A DNA stretch of 64,000 nucleotides from Larix kaempferi. Its lineage: Eukaryota; Streptophyta; Pinopsida; Pinales; Pinaceae. A model generated the notes under the pieces. The model was not told the DNA's origin, ran no database searches, and worked only from the letters and a program-made list of their open reading frames with translations. Below, one piece after another: positions 23,452 through 35,084 of this stretch (positions are counted from its first letter, which is position 1; each line of letters begins with the position of its first letter). The stretch is taken from NCBI GenBank assembly GCA_027924585.1, contig BSBM01000461.1:7086001-7150000 (forward strand), given 5' to 3'. The translations under genes were made by a program, and so were the position numbers.

Positions 23452-23931
23452 TTACTTTGAAATTTCAGAACCAAGTCCTTTGATCTTCACGAGCTGCTCC
23501 TGCTGATTCGGATCTTCCAGCTCATCCATAAGTCTGAAAACTTTATGGCTGCTACCCTCTTGAAGTTCTCTGGTTGGGCAATTGCGGAGGCAATGATCCC
23601 CTCCACATTTCCAACACTTCATTGGTTGCTTCATCTTTACCTGCTCAATTTCCTTTGAGTCTTCCCACCTAAGACGTTTCTTACTCGAACGATTGGATGA
23701 ATGCTTCTTCATTGATCCACTTTTCTTTCCCTTGCTGATTGCTCTCATAATGCTTTTTACCTCTTTCTGCAGACGAATAGAGTCCTGCAAGACCTTGTGG
23801 TTCATCTCGTTCTGCTGCTTTTGCATCTTGAGCATCTCTCCAAGGTTTTCTTGGGTCTTGGCAATTGTTTGAAGAAGAATTCCAGCCAATTCTAATATCC
23901 CTTGGTCTGCCGCCATGGGCAATGGAAACAA
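23452..23931 (-). CDS. LARD-1 Gag-like coiled-coil zinc-knuckle protein
   Basis: An open frame of 159 codons (a second Met at residue 6, MAADQG, is an equally good start). Residues 10-70 form a probable coiled coil (ELAGILLQTIAKTQENLGEM, then KQQNEMNHKVLQDSIRLQKE). A basic stretch follows (KGKKSGSMKKHSSNRSSKKR), then a zinc knuckle CWKCGGDHCLRNC with three residues between the second Cys and His, as in gypsy A Gag. A capsid domain is missing, so this resembles only the RNA-binding end of Gag, perhaps binding element RNA. The position is odd: it lies about 100 bases from the polypurine tract and about 6.2 kb from the primer site. It is the least damaged reading frame in the window. No protease or RT lies near it. 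Whether it is translated, and how from such a long leader, is unknown. Confidence 0.65.
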   Translation of the reverse strand: MFPLPMAADQGILELAGILLQTIAKTQENLGEMLKMQKQQNEMNHKVLQDSIRLQKEVKSIMRAISKGKKSGSMKKHSSNRSSKKRLRWEDSKEIEQVKMKQPMKCWKCGGDHCLRNCPTRELQEGSSHKVFRLMDELEDPNQQEQLVKIKGLGSEISK

Positions 23932-24817
23932 CTGACCACTCTTTGCTCACTAGCAACACTTGCATGCACCGGCTGCAACCAATTGATTCGATTTTCACCT
24001 GTGAAATTCATCATTACAATCCTCGTTAGGCCAAGCATAACCCAATCATAAAAATAAAAAAATCAGTCAATGGATTTTCCCCAGTGGACATGGGTAGTCC
24101 ATGCTTTACTCATGAGACTTCCACACTTTTTATGCTTGCCCAACATACACATGAATTCCTTCATGTTCATCCATTCACAGGAAATTCATTAATTGGCATT
24201 CACAATTCACTTTAATCAAATAAACACACTTTTACTTTCAGTCATGCATGCATTCAACAATTTTCTAATTCTATAAATGCATCAATAAAAAGGAAAGAGA
24301 GAGAGCAGTAAGAGTTTTCTCCTCTTAGTCTTGTTCCATTCTGGAACCCACACCACCAATGTGGTTTTCATGCTCTTGTCCTCTTTCACTTCACGTGAAT
24401 GCTCGACCTGCCCTTCTTGGCTATGACACGTAGTGTCTATGGTCTATTCCAAATCTCTCAACCATGGATTTCTTCCACTTGGTTGGTCTAACCCTTGGCT
24501 GCTAGGACTCACACAGTTCCACTAGCCCCATCTTTCATTACTGCTCATACTGAGCTCTTTAGGATGGTTACATGTCCACACGCATCCTTGAGATGCTTTC
24601 ATAGTCATTGCTTTCAGCAATACCTACACTCAAACATTGAATTAATTCACATGTTTATTTTATTTTCATAAGAAATCATAACCAAATCATATACACATGT
24701 ATATTCATAAGCAAGAAATTACAAGATAACCAAATACTTATCTGCGCTAGATGTCTTCACTTTATTCCATAGGGTCCTTCTTTGCTTTACAAGCTTTGGA
24801 ATCGCCTATGGATTTGG

Positions 24818-25195
24818 GTGTTTGGCCAGCGCGCAGGCTTCCCCTCAACATCAAATAACCTTGTGTGTTTGGCCAGCACGTAGGCTGCTCCTAATCACCA
24901 ATAATCTTGCATGTTTGGCCAGCACGCAGGCTGCTCCAAATCATCAATAATCTCGCATGTTTGGCCAGCACGCAGGCTGCTCCAAATCATCAATAATCGC
25001 ATGTTTGTCCAGCACGCAGGCTTCTCCAAATCATTAATAGTCTCGCATGTTTGGCCAGCACGCAGGCTGCTCCAAATCATCAATAATCTCGCATGTTTGG
25101 CCAGCACGCAGGCTGCTCCAAATCATTAACAGTCTCGCATGTTTCGCCAGCACGCAGGCTGCTCCAAATCATTAATAATCTTACCCAACCAGCCA
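24818..25195. repeat. 46-bp tandem array in LARD-1
   Basis: About eight units of GTTTGGCCAGCACGCAGG, CTGCTCCAAATCATCAATAA and TCTCGCAT. Starts are spaced 46, 44, 46, 46 and 46 bases from 24911 on. One more unit lies apart at about 25438-25483. Because 46 is not a multiple of three, open frames appear in both strands; they are not genes. Confidence 0.95.
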
Positions 25196-25199
25196 CTCT

Positions 25200-26209
25200 C
25201 TGGATTTACCAAGCAATTTATAGTTCTTTCAGGGTCCTTGCTTCCTTTATGGCCAAGGTTTCCAACAAAGAAACAATAGTGCATCAACTTAACTGTTACA
25301 AGACTTATATGTGTAATCTTCATTATTCCAAACAAGAAATAAATGAAATTGAATACTTATCTGTATTGTGCATTTCTTCTCTGGTCCACAGGGTCCTGCT
25401 TTTACTTTATAAGCCTTGGGATCCTCCTGCGGACTAGGATGTTTGGCCAGCACGTAGGCTGCTCCAAATCATCAAATAATTAATGCCCTACCAGTACACC
25501 TCCACGCCGACTGGGTTTACCAAGCATTTGGTGGTGCCCAACCAGTCCCATACCTGGTTGGCCCTCTCCATTGCCGAGCCAGCACATACGTCTGGTTCAT
25601 CGGCCAATAGAAGGTAACTGCGCCACAGACCATTACAGGTCAAGGCTCCACTACTCTGCCTTAGGCTTGCATCAGCCTTTCACATGTATCACAATCCCTC
25701 AATGCGCATAACAATTTTTCACCCACACAAGGGTGGCACTTCTTCTCTTATGTAAGCCAGCGGTTCCATTTAGGAATTCTTTAGGTGACTTTTTAACTGT
25801 AGGCTATCATGGCCCCATGATACCCACTCACCCTACACAAGGGTTACCACTGCTCCTACAGTCCTCTTGAGTATTCTTTTCTTTACTTTTCCCTTTAATG
25901 TGCAGCACTGAATTTCATATGTATAATCTGTCGACACAAAATGGATAGCAAGCTCATTAGTGTTGCTTCTCTAGAACTATAAACATATTTCATAACATTC
26001 ACTATCCAACCTTGAAACACCAGGAATGCGTCCATTCCCTTAAGGCGTAGTCAATATTGGCATCCCTAACATAACTCGGCACCAGAAAGGCGTGCACTCC
26101 TTACTGATGTGAACTATGAAGGTCATAATCATACTTCAAGCAGTCTGCCATAATGGAAATAAAATCAAAACATGCTCTGCATATTAACTCTAATAAATAG
26201 ACATGCATG

Positions 26210-26254
<45 letters not shown>

Positions 26255-28670
26255 ATCAGGGTTTATGGAACACTTATCCATTTTGCAGATGTTATTTCTC
26301 TTCTTCAATGAGGAATGGAGGCTCCTTCTCTGAGTTGACAGTCCCTCGGTTTGCCATCCCAGTGCCTTTTGATGTTACATACCTCTCACATGTCTTACTG
26401 ACATAATCTTCACCATCTCACTCATATTGTTTACCAATCATGTAGTGCAGATGAGACATTAATAATGTCTTATGGCGTTTCATCTGAAACCCATTTTCAA
26501 ATCATGGAATCCCTTCCCATGAAGTTTGGCTTCTGCAGGCCCACTCTCATGGTCTTACTGCAATGTGTCTTCCTGGCACACTTATTGAATAGCCAAACAG
26601 TTAGCAACATTTAACAATGCAATTCAAATCCGATTGTTCCATAACCAATCCATGGCACTAATAATTAAATTCAGTATGAATTTGCAACTCTGTCTACTAC
26701 AGAAATTGGTTTTCTTATCCATGAGGCTATCCTCATATTGTTTGGCTCCTGTAAGTGACATCACTCTACCAGTTATGGTCTTATGCCTGCTGCCATACAT
26801 GAGCATCCACTTCCAGCATGTCCTCCTGACACATTTTCATATAAGCCAAACAGTCATTAGCAATTATTAGCAAAATTTCAAATCCGAAACATTTACAAAT
26901 CTGAGATTTACAACTGTTCTTACTAACAGAACTTAGAGCTTTCAACCATGAGATTCCTTCTCATAAGCTCTAGATCAAATTTTCAAATCCGTTTCTCACA
27001 GAAATTTGATTTGCAATTGTGATATTATTCTCATGAGAATGTTTTCAGATTTGTTTCATGCATACTCAGTTGCAAGGTACAGTCACATCACTTATGCAAT
27101 TTAATGAGACTTTGGGATACTCATTATTTCACAGTCATATCATTCATACAACTCTGTCCTTCCACAGAGTACTCTAGCAGCCCATCGATCACGATTGGAC
27201 TCTTCATGCACTTACTATTCTACATTCATAACAGCCCATGAAATGATCCTAGAATTATCATCAATGCATCATTTCATTCCTTATTTATTTTGCAATAACA
27301 TATGCATCATCCCTATGCATTCATACAATGCATCACAAGATTTGTAAAATCTCTTAATGCACATCTACTCAATGCTACCTTGCATTGTTTCATGAGTACT
27401 ATGCATTCAAGCATATTATGATCGAAACATGACTACCTCTTATAACTTGCATTACCATAATTAGGACCACCAGTCCTCACTTGCTTTGGTTATTAAGCAC
27501 ATAACCAACATACACATGGCATGATATAAATTCATATGAATGCATTGAGATTTCTAAACAATCATAGGGTGTAAGGATCATTTCCCTCACTTGCCCACAC
27601 CTCACCAAGCTTGGTAGGTTAACAGTCCCAATCAGTATTCAATATCACATGCAACTAATTCAACATAGCTCAAACATAGTTGAAGAGATCTTACAAAATC
27701 CTCTTTCAACATTCATGCAATTTGGCACCAATAATCATTACCTGCATGGTTACCATTAACATCGCCTAATGTTACCTGATCAGTTGGCCTCTTACCAAGG
27801 CTGCTCAGTCCTTTTGCCAACTTTATGATCATAGATTTGTTGCACCATCCTTTCTGCATAAGGTTGTTGGCTTCATGCAACAACATGCCCAGCACATTTA
27901 GCCATGCTCTTTGTTATCTTTGGTCCTACAACCAATACCAATATCAATAGTGATTATCAACCACAATATTCTCCATTAGTGGTTCATTGCATATGCAGAC
28001 TTCATTATTCTACCAATATGCAATATCCCATTTATGCACAATCATTTCCATATGCACTATGCAATGCTTGTTAAGATGCCATCTAGTGCATATACATCTA
28101 TGTAATCCCTTACATTTTTAACATTTTTATGCCATATGACAATTTCATAATTATAAGTATGATAACAAACAGGGGTTTAAGAAATTCCTCCCTTTTCGAC
28201 CCCTCATTGTAACACGGAATTCCTCTTCCATATCATGCAATTGTAGAAATTGCCCATATTGACAACAAAATTTGTTTGTCAAAACAGTCGTTGGCACTCT
28301 TCTGCACTAAATATCTATGATATGTGTAGACCTCATTCAAACTCTGGTCATGCATCGTTATTTCCTACTAGACAAGCTTTCCAATGCCTATCCCCGTGCT
28401 CCATTCCGACATCGGGTGTGGAAACAGCGTTGTTTCAAAAATGACAACTCTTACCAATAATTCTGCACATTTTACACAGTTGTATTTTGGTCCAGAATGC
28501 CAACTTCATCCACCCGTGGAAGAAAATATATGAAGAATCACAAAAAAATTTATATCGGGCAAAGTTAGTCCATATAACAAGGAACACTTAGAAATTCGCG
28601 GATCTCAATTTCGATGCACCATTCATCTTTTATAAAATTATGGGTTTAACTACTTTTCCTTTTTAACTCC
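25200..28670. other. LARD-1 leader, non-coding
   Basis: About 3.5 kb without a recognisable coding frame. Features are many His/Ser-like codon runs that arise from CAT/TGCAT-rich sequence (AATGCAT motifs near 27240-27420), one detached 46-bp unit, and a TA microsatellite. Confidence 0.6.
26212..26252. repeat. (TA)n microsatellite
   Basis: About 20 uninterrupted TA dinucleotides. Confidence 0.98.
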
Positions 28671-28684
28671 CTTTGCAACCTGTG

Positions 28685-29200
28685 CTCCACCTGTGTGCCA
28701 CCTGCGCACAACCTGTGCGCAACCTATGCGCCACCTACGCACAACCTGCGCGCAATTTGCACACAATCCATGCGCGACCTGCACGCAATCTGCGCGCAAC
28801 CCGCACGCAATCTGCGCACAATCCGCGTGCAATCTGCATGCAATCTGCGCGCAATCTGTACGCGACCTACGCGCAATCCATGCGCAACCCGCACGCAATC
28901 CGCACGCAATCTGTGCGCGACCTGTGCACAATCCGCGTGCAACCAGCACGCAATCTGCGCGCAATCCGCACGCAATTTGTGAGCGACCTGCGCGCAATCT
29001 GTGCGCAACCTGCGCGCAATCCGTGCGCAACCCGCACGCAATCTGCGCGCAATCCGCGTGCAATCTGTGCGCGACCTGCGTGCAATCCGTGCGCAACTAG
29101 CACGCAATCTGCATGTAATCCGCACGCAATCTATGAGCGACCTGCGCGCAACCTGCCCGCAATCCGCGCGCAACCCGCACGCAATCTGCGTGCTTGCGGG
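28685..29200. repeat. 11-bp GC-rich tandem array in LARD-1
   Basis: About 46 units of an 11-base motif, (T/C)GCGCAA(T/C)C(T/C)G, with variants CGCACAACCTG, CGCGCAATCTG and TGCGCGACCTG. It is the most GC- and CpG-rich stretch of a very AT-rich window. Since 33 bases equal three units and eleven codons, open frames up to 183 codons appear on both strands, rich in Arg/Ala/Gln/Asn or Arg/Cys/Ala. These are by-products of the array. Confidence 0.95.
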
Positions 29201-29215
29201 GGTCATATCTCCCTC

Positions 29216-30094
29216 GTCCCTTAACCAAATAAGGCAAGTTTGGTACCGTTGGAAAGATCTTGGAGATATCTATGCAGCTTGGTGATATTCTTCTACATCT
29301 GAGGAATCTGTCCCTGTCATTTTCCCAAATCAAAATTCCGCCCCCAACTTCCCAATTCCACATCAAAACCATTCTGTCTCTTGCCTGCAACTGCAACTTT
29401 TCACAACAGTTAGAAAATTTTCTGGAATGTACCCTTTCGTCCCCTTACAGAGGTGAACGACTACATATCAGACTTGCATAAAAACTTGCATAAAAACAGT
29501 AAGAGAATGACAAGAACTTGCATCTCTAATAAGGGATTTTCTTTTCATTTCACATTCAACAATCCAACCAATGGATTCACAATTAATCTCCAAGCAACCA
29601 ACAAGCATGGGCAAGGAAACTCATGAGTATAAGGGCGTAATTTGTAGTCTTTCCTCACTTCCATAAACCATCAATCAGACACACAATGTGGGTTCATTGT
29701 AAGTGAAAATCATCATTGAGATATGGGGCTGTAACAGCTGACTGTTCATGCTTTTACTCAGGAATTTAACAAACAGAAATCATATTTGCAACAAAACAGT
29801 ATTTCAAGAAAAGAAATTGCACCTCTTCATGTTAAGCATGAAACAGCAAAACAACAAAACAGCATAAGAAGGCAGAGGTTGCCCATGCTCCTTTCTCTAT
29901 TTCATAGAATGCAATCAATGCAAGCAGCTTGCAAAAATCCCCAAACAGTCATGAAAATGATTTCCCATTCCAACAAATAGAAGCCATGCGATCTTGAGGT
30001 TTCTTTTATGCATTTTAGTTCCAAATACAAAATGCATGTACACACAATGATTTATATCTCTGTGAAGGGCCCAATAGCCATAGTGTTGAACCTA
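29216..30094. other. LARD-1 leader next to primer site, non-coding
   Basis: About 880 bases with no coding signal. The part nearest the primer site (30070-30108) aligns with the same place in remnant B. Confidence 0.6.
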
Positions 30095-30108
30095 GAGCTA
30101 TGATACCA
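30095..30108 (-). other. LARD-1 primer binding site (tRNA-iMet type)
   Basis: Minus strand TGGTATCATAGCTC: one mismatch to TGGTATCAGAGC, three bases inside the 5' LTR. Confidence 0.9.
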
Positions 30109-30111
30109 CTC

Positions 30112-31559
30112 TGTAACGTCCCCTTCCATCATCAAATGCAAGGAAGGAAACATTAACAACACACCGGGGCTTTTGGCAGACTTAGCCCCAATATTCTTAT
30201 TCATAAAATACATAACAATTAAAAACTTCTGTGTGCAGATTCAACTCAATATAAACACAGCGGAATTAAACATAATAATACACAGAAGCATAGATTCGCA
30301 TCAGCATATTTATCTCAAGCAATCAACAGGAAGAGAACTCAATCCCCTTCTTATGCTACTTCATATCGATTTCATTAACATGCAGAATAATCATTCAAAT
30401 ACCACATTGCAGGACACAGATTGTATATAATTTAATCCACAAAGAGCACTTATCTTGCAACACAATATCCAACGAATGGCTACGTGAGAGCAACGTTCCA
30501 CCCAACCATAGATCTCTGTCCAGCCTGTATTCTTTCAGCTGAGAGATCACCCCCGAGCTGGGCTGTGTATCTACTAAGGAGGAACTAGATGGCTAACTTA
30601 CAGTCAGGGTTTCACTCAGACAGCCATGCTAAGCCAACACACCGTTGGGTTTTTTTAAGCATGCAATGGGAAATGGAGGAGGATGCTAGTCCATTGAGCT
30701 CAATCCCAGAGCCACATACACTTCAAGCTGGACTCAGCAATCCCATCCTCTATTCATACATCCACAATCGGATTTCTCACAACTCTGCCACGAATAACCC
30801 CAAATCCGTCACTGATTTTCTGGGCTGTTTAAACTGGGTTTTCCCATGGATTTTGGGGTAGCTATTGCTCCCAAATTTGCCCCAAGGTTCATACCAATGG
30901 ATCCCCCATTGGATTTCACTGTCCAATACCAACTCTGGGTGTTTTTGGCTCTTCAAAACGTGGGTTCTTTCAAAGTCGCGATTTCCGGTTTTTCATTTTG
31001 CTGGCAATTCGTTTTTGGATGGAAAATGGTGCTGGTAAGTTTCACAATGGAATGGGAATGAGGAAGAAGCAACCTCCCATGAGGTAGAGTGGCTTGTGGT
31101 ATAAGAAAACAGAGCCCATACTCTGCCATACGAATTTCTGGGCTGCCCATGCTCCATTGAAGCCATGGACTGAAATCCTCAACCACTTCCTTACAACAGA
31201 ATTAAATGTCATCAAGAAAAGTCAAATGGGTTCTCAAGGTGACATATGGCAGCCTATGGTTCAATCCCACAACCCCCTCACCACTCCCTAGTGGATACAC
31301 GTGGCCCCTTCTCATTCGTTGCCTCCATAGCCAGTCTTGGAATTTTATATTGCATGATGTTTATTTACATCCTATTACAATTTCCATGGCTTAAGAGCAC
31401 ATGGTCATCAAAATATCAATGCTTGCATTTTAAATCAAATTCAGGATTTCACTAGCGAGGCCTTGGCCTTGAGCTCCACGCTAGGAAAACATACATTACA
31501 TGTACACATTATTTACATTAAATGTTAATACATCCTAAGAGTAAGAATGGGGTATTACA
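30112..31559 (-). repeat. LARD-1 5' LTR
   Basis: TGTAACGTCC...GGGGTATTACA, 1448 bp, pairing with 21888-23334. Confidence 0.96.
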
Positions 31560-31564
31560 GAACA

Positions 31565-32610
31565 TAAAAGGTCTTTTCTAATTCTAAAACAAAACCACTA
31601 CTTAAAGTTAAACAACATGTCCCTATAGCTTCCACATGCGAGCCCATCTTGTTTCTTGATAAGATGCTTTGCTCACTTCCCACTGGCTTCCTTAGGCTTT
31701 GCAAACCCTGCAAGGAATTCGAAATGTGAATTGTTGATCCAGAATCAATCCACCAAGTGTTAATATTGACATTGACCATATTAGATTCATAACAAACAAA
31801 TGAGATTGCATTACCTTTTTCTGCAAGCCATTTCTGAAATTTGGCGCATTCCTTCTTCATGTGTCCCTTCTTTTAACAGAAGAAACACTTGGAAACCTTC
31901 TTAATATCAGCTTGGGGAGGTACTTTACCTTTCCCTTTCTTATTGGCTTGAGATTTGCCCTTCCTATGCGTTGCCAGCATTGCACTTTCTCCCAGTTCCA
32001 TCACCAGTCTTTCTTCCTCTTGAACACACATGGTCATGAGTTCATTAATTGACCATTTATCCTTATGTGTGTTGTATGAGATTTTGAAAGGTCCATATTG
32101 ATGCAGAAGGGTATTCAAGATGTAGTGCACCAGGAAAGACTCTGATATTTCAACCTCGAGTTTCTTCAATTGAGCCGCAGTGTCCCTCATCTGCATGATG
32201 TGCTCGCACACACCTTTCACACTGGTGAGTCTTAGGGATGAGAACTTCATGATTAGGGTGCTTACTAGTGCCTTGTATGAAGTGACGAATTGATCATCAA
32301 TGGCTTTCAACAAGTCTTGGACCTTTTCATGCTGATCAACGGAACCACGAATACTAGCTGAAATTTTAGTCTTAATGAACATCATGCTCAAACGATTAGA
32401 TCGCTCCCATCACTCATAAAGCGTGATGTCTGCTGTAGTGCTGGTATTGGTGAGTGCTGGTGGTTCATCTTTCCTAATAGCATAATCTATGTCCATCCAT
32501 CCCAAATGAAGGAGAATTCTCTCCTTCCAGACCTTATAGTTATCTCCCTTAAGTTCAGGGATATCAAAACGAATTTCAGAGAAATTTGCAGGTTGTACAA
32601 CTGCATAAAA
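31565..32610 (-). pseudogene. gag: Copia Gag and protease (broken)
   Basis: This is the upstream half of the copia polyprotein, separated from pol by LARD-1. On the minus strand Gag begins near 32607 (FSEIRFDIPELKGDNYKVWK, ILLHLGWMDIDYAIRKDEPP, the usual copia Gag start). It continues over a TGA near 32435 to the UBN2-type body (LVSTLIMKFSSLRLTSVKGV; ISESFLVHYILNTLLHQYGP). The zinc knuckle CFFC-x-KKGHMKKEC has a TAA at 31870 in its first variable place. The protease carries WWIDSGSTIHISN near 31755, with the normal D-S-G triad. The frame ends FYV at the LARD-1 junction. The first in-frame Met is not obvious: TTTTTATGCAG just upstream could be a splice acceptor or a shifted start. Confidence 0.9.
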
Positions 32611-34286
32611 ATAAAGATCACATGCTTACGTTAAAATTTGAGACCAAATAAAATTTCATGTTTTACGAATGTAAATTCATGCTTAAAATTGAATCTAATG
32701 ACATAAAAATTGCCTGTGGGCTAAATTTTCAATTCAAGCAGATTCAATGATTCTTTATGATAGAATTGAACTTCATGATAAAACTATTAATTCATAATTA
32801 TTGTGGGTAAGTTATGAATAATTTAATATTTTATCCTAATTAATTATATAAATATAATAAAAATTCCTGTGGGATAAAATTTATTATATTTAGTATAATT
32901 AATTACAATTAATGTCTAAATATTATTTATGTGATCCTAATCAATCATAATATATAACATTATTTAATTAGAGATGCTGTGGCTATTCTCTAATCAATAA
33001 AAATTATATGGATCACTAGACATTACTAAAATTAACTTGATACTAATCATGCAAATGAAATATATATTCAAGTTGAATAAGAAAAAATCCTAATTGCACC
33101 CTATTATAAAACTTTATCTAACATCATGAGTTGTTATAAAAATGGCTAACTGATCTCGATGGAGATCCAAAGAACAGTTTCTTGATTTCAATTCTTTTAT
33201 ACATGTGCATAAAACTCAGATAGAAAAGGTACCATATTGTAATTAGCGATATATGAGGCCATTTCAATAGTTTCCCCATAACAGCTGCTGTGGTTACGGA
33301 TTTTAAAAGAAATACTAAAATTTAAGGAATCAGTACGCCCCAAAACCCATTTATATGCAACATTTGTAACCAATATAGTTATATAAACTAATTGTAAACA
33401 ATACCTTTTTGGCAACCTCATTATATTTCATAAATTTATGAAACAAAATTTTATATAACAAAAGGTAATCATTAAAAACTATATCGAACAAATGATATGA
33501 AACTAGCATTGAAAGGGATTAAAAAAAACAAAAAAAAAATCCAAATGTCGAGCAATGCCATCTCTTCTAATATACCATACCTAAAAGAATTGAAGGCAAG
33601 TCGCACACTAAGCATACCAAAAAGACGCAGAGGGAAAATTTTAAGAAGAATGATGACAGTGGTTTAATCCTCCTGGACGCATAGGAAGCAAAAGGGATGA
33701 AATAAATTTACCGACTGGTACTATTCGCTTCAAAAACAATTGTATAAAGATTGTTTAACTAGCCAGGGTGCAAACTTTTGATCTCCCAGAATAATTAAAA
33801 TTACTGTATCGAAATAACCGGTATAATTACTGTATCGATCTCCCAAAAATATGTATCAATTATAATTATAATTATTTCTTATTACTGTATAAGAAATAAT
33901 CGCTGGCAACATGATCGAAAGGCAGTCCAATCGCCTGATCCGACATCTCCGTGAGTCCAGGTTTGGAATCTACCTGTATCTTTCTTTTACCCACATGAAT
34001 GTTTACAATTCCGAGGTCCCTAAAGCCTGGCTAATTCTAATGGGCAAATTAAAAAGGTGTTTTGTATGTAATTGTTCAAAAACGAGGCATAGGTTTTAGA
34101 TATTTCAGCCGAAAGCAGACAAAGACAAAGACTGCCCCAGGCCGAAGAACAACAATAATAATAAATTTGTGATGGCTCTCCCATATCAAAAAAATAGAGA
34201 CACGGAAAAAATTAAACAATAAAACGCATGGACAATACCCCAATGGATGCACAGCAATCCAAACATCAAGGCAGAGATAAAATTAT
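32611..34286 (-). other. Copia 5' leader, non-coding
   Basis: About 1.7 kb between primer site and gag, long for copia. It is very AT-rich. It holds a local direct repeat (ATTACTGTATCGA twice near 33800-33835, each followed by related text) and small palindromes (AATTATAATTATAATTATT near 33860; ATTTCTTATTACTGTATAAGAAAT near 33875). An intron is possible in view of the TGCAG before gag, but I cannot show it. Confidence 0.6.
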
Positions 34287-34298
34287 GCTCTGATACCA
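34287..34298 (-). other. Copia primer binding site (tRNA-iMet)
   Basis: Minus strand TGGTATCAGAGC, exact, two bases inside the 5' LTR. Confidence 0.97.
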
Positions 34299-34300
34299 AC

Positions 34301-34711
34301 TGTTAGCTAAAACTTCCGATTCTGAAAAATGCGGAATAAAACTATTAAACAGAATCAAAATAAGAATACCAAATAGATCATACCTCCAGCCATTGATGCT
34401 ACTTGACTTGCTATAGAATATTTCCCTGTTCCACACAAGCTTTTGCTTCCTGTACGACACTTCCAAGCTCTGCTTTCTCTTTCTTGATGGTGTAAAACTG
34501 AAGGGGATTGAGTTAGCGAGTTTGGGGACCAAACAGAAGTCTTTATAGCCCAGCTTCCATCAAGCTTCTATTGGCTATGTGTCAATTGTTCCACAGATCA
34601 AGATAGAGAACCGTTGAGGGAGTTATGGACCATTTCCAAAGCTCTCAACGAGAAATCAGTTATTTTCTTAATTAGTTGAAGAGTTGTCAATATTAGTTAA
34701 GAGAGCTTACA
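34301..34711 (-). repeat. Copia 5' LTR
   Basis: TGTTAGCTAAAAC...GAGAGCTTACA, 411 bp, followed by the target duplication TTCAC. Confidence 0.96.
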
Positions 34712-34773
34712 TTCACAACTTGAACTTGATCTTGGAGAGTTGAACATAAATATTTTTTAAACTATGGATTTCA

Positions 34774-34990
34774 GTGAAGCATTGCAAGCATATTCTCAAA
34801 TTTATCGAATCTTTTTCAGTTAATAGTCCCAGCATTATGAGTTATCTCGCTAGAATCAGAGCCAGTTTAGTGAAGCATATTGTCAAATTCATCGGATCAT
34901 TATCGATTAACTATCCGAGCATTATCGGTTATCTCATCGACATAGCATCGGAGTCATTATCAACTATGTTGTCTTCTATCATAGCCATTA
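34774..34990. repeat. 90-bp tandem duplication
   Basis: Two copies, GAAGCAT(TGC/AT)... with TCAAATT(T/C)ATCG and AGCATTATGAGTTATCTCG / AGCATTATCGGTTATCTCA. It lies in an open plus-strand frame of 100 codons (34774-35076), in which it makes a 30-residue repeat (KHILKFIESFSVNSPSIMSY / KHIVKFIGSLSINYPSIIGY). The frame looks protein-like, but I recognise no family and see no start context. Confidence 0.6.
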
Positions 34991-35084
34991 TCTGTTATTA
35001 CCGCGTAGGCTATCGCCTTGTATACCACATGTTCCTGTATTTGATCCGATCGTTGGAGGCTTTGTCTTTTTGGTAGGGAATTAG

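Larger units (their letters stand above)
21888..31559 (-). mobile_element. LARD-1: complete non-autonomous LTR retrotransposon, 9.67 kb
   Basis: LTRs of 1447 and 1448 bp start TGTAACGTCC and end GGTATTACA on the plus strand. The five bases GAACA flank both sides (21883-21887; 31560-31564). A primer site lies inside the right LTR and a purine tract inside the left one, which fixes minus orientation. The internal 6.8 kb carry no protease, RT, RNase H or integrase. The only protein signal is a Gag-like zinc-knuckle ORF next to the 3' LTR. Two tandem arrays and a TA repeat lie in the long leader. The element sits in the copia coding frame between FYV and PSFSRNLISVSRL. It must use enzymes of another element. 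By eye the LTRs differ at about 37 positions (2.6%). Confidence 0.96.
18139..34711 (-). mobile_element. Ty1/copia element, complete ends, interrupted by LARD-1
   Basis: Both LTRs, the primer site and the purine tract are present, and the element is flanked by TTCAC on both sides (18134-18138 and 34712-34716). Without the nested LARD-1 and its duplicated GAACA it would be about 6.9 kb. It is oriented minus. The polyprotein runs gag, protease, integrase, RT, RNase H (true copia order). All readable parts fall in one frame once the 9677-base insertion is subtracted. Roughly six nonsense codons break it. The two LTRs differ at about 16 of 410 positions by eye count. Confidence 0.95.

Noticed and set aside
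24895-25129. Repeat-rich open frames (about 70 codons) on both strands
   Set aside because: They are translations of the 46-bp array, whose period is not a multiple of three.
28650-29224. Overlapping open frames of up to 183 codons on both strands
   Set aside because: They arise from the 11-bp array, which stays open in many frames. The composition is only the repeat translated.
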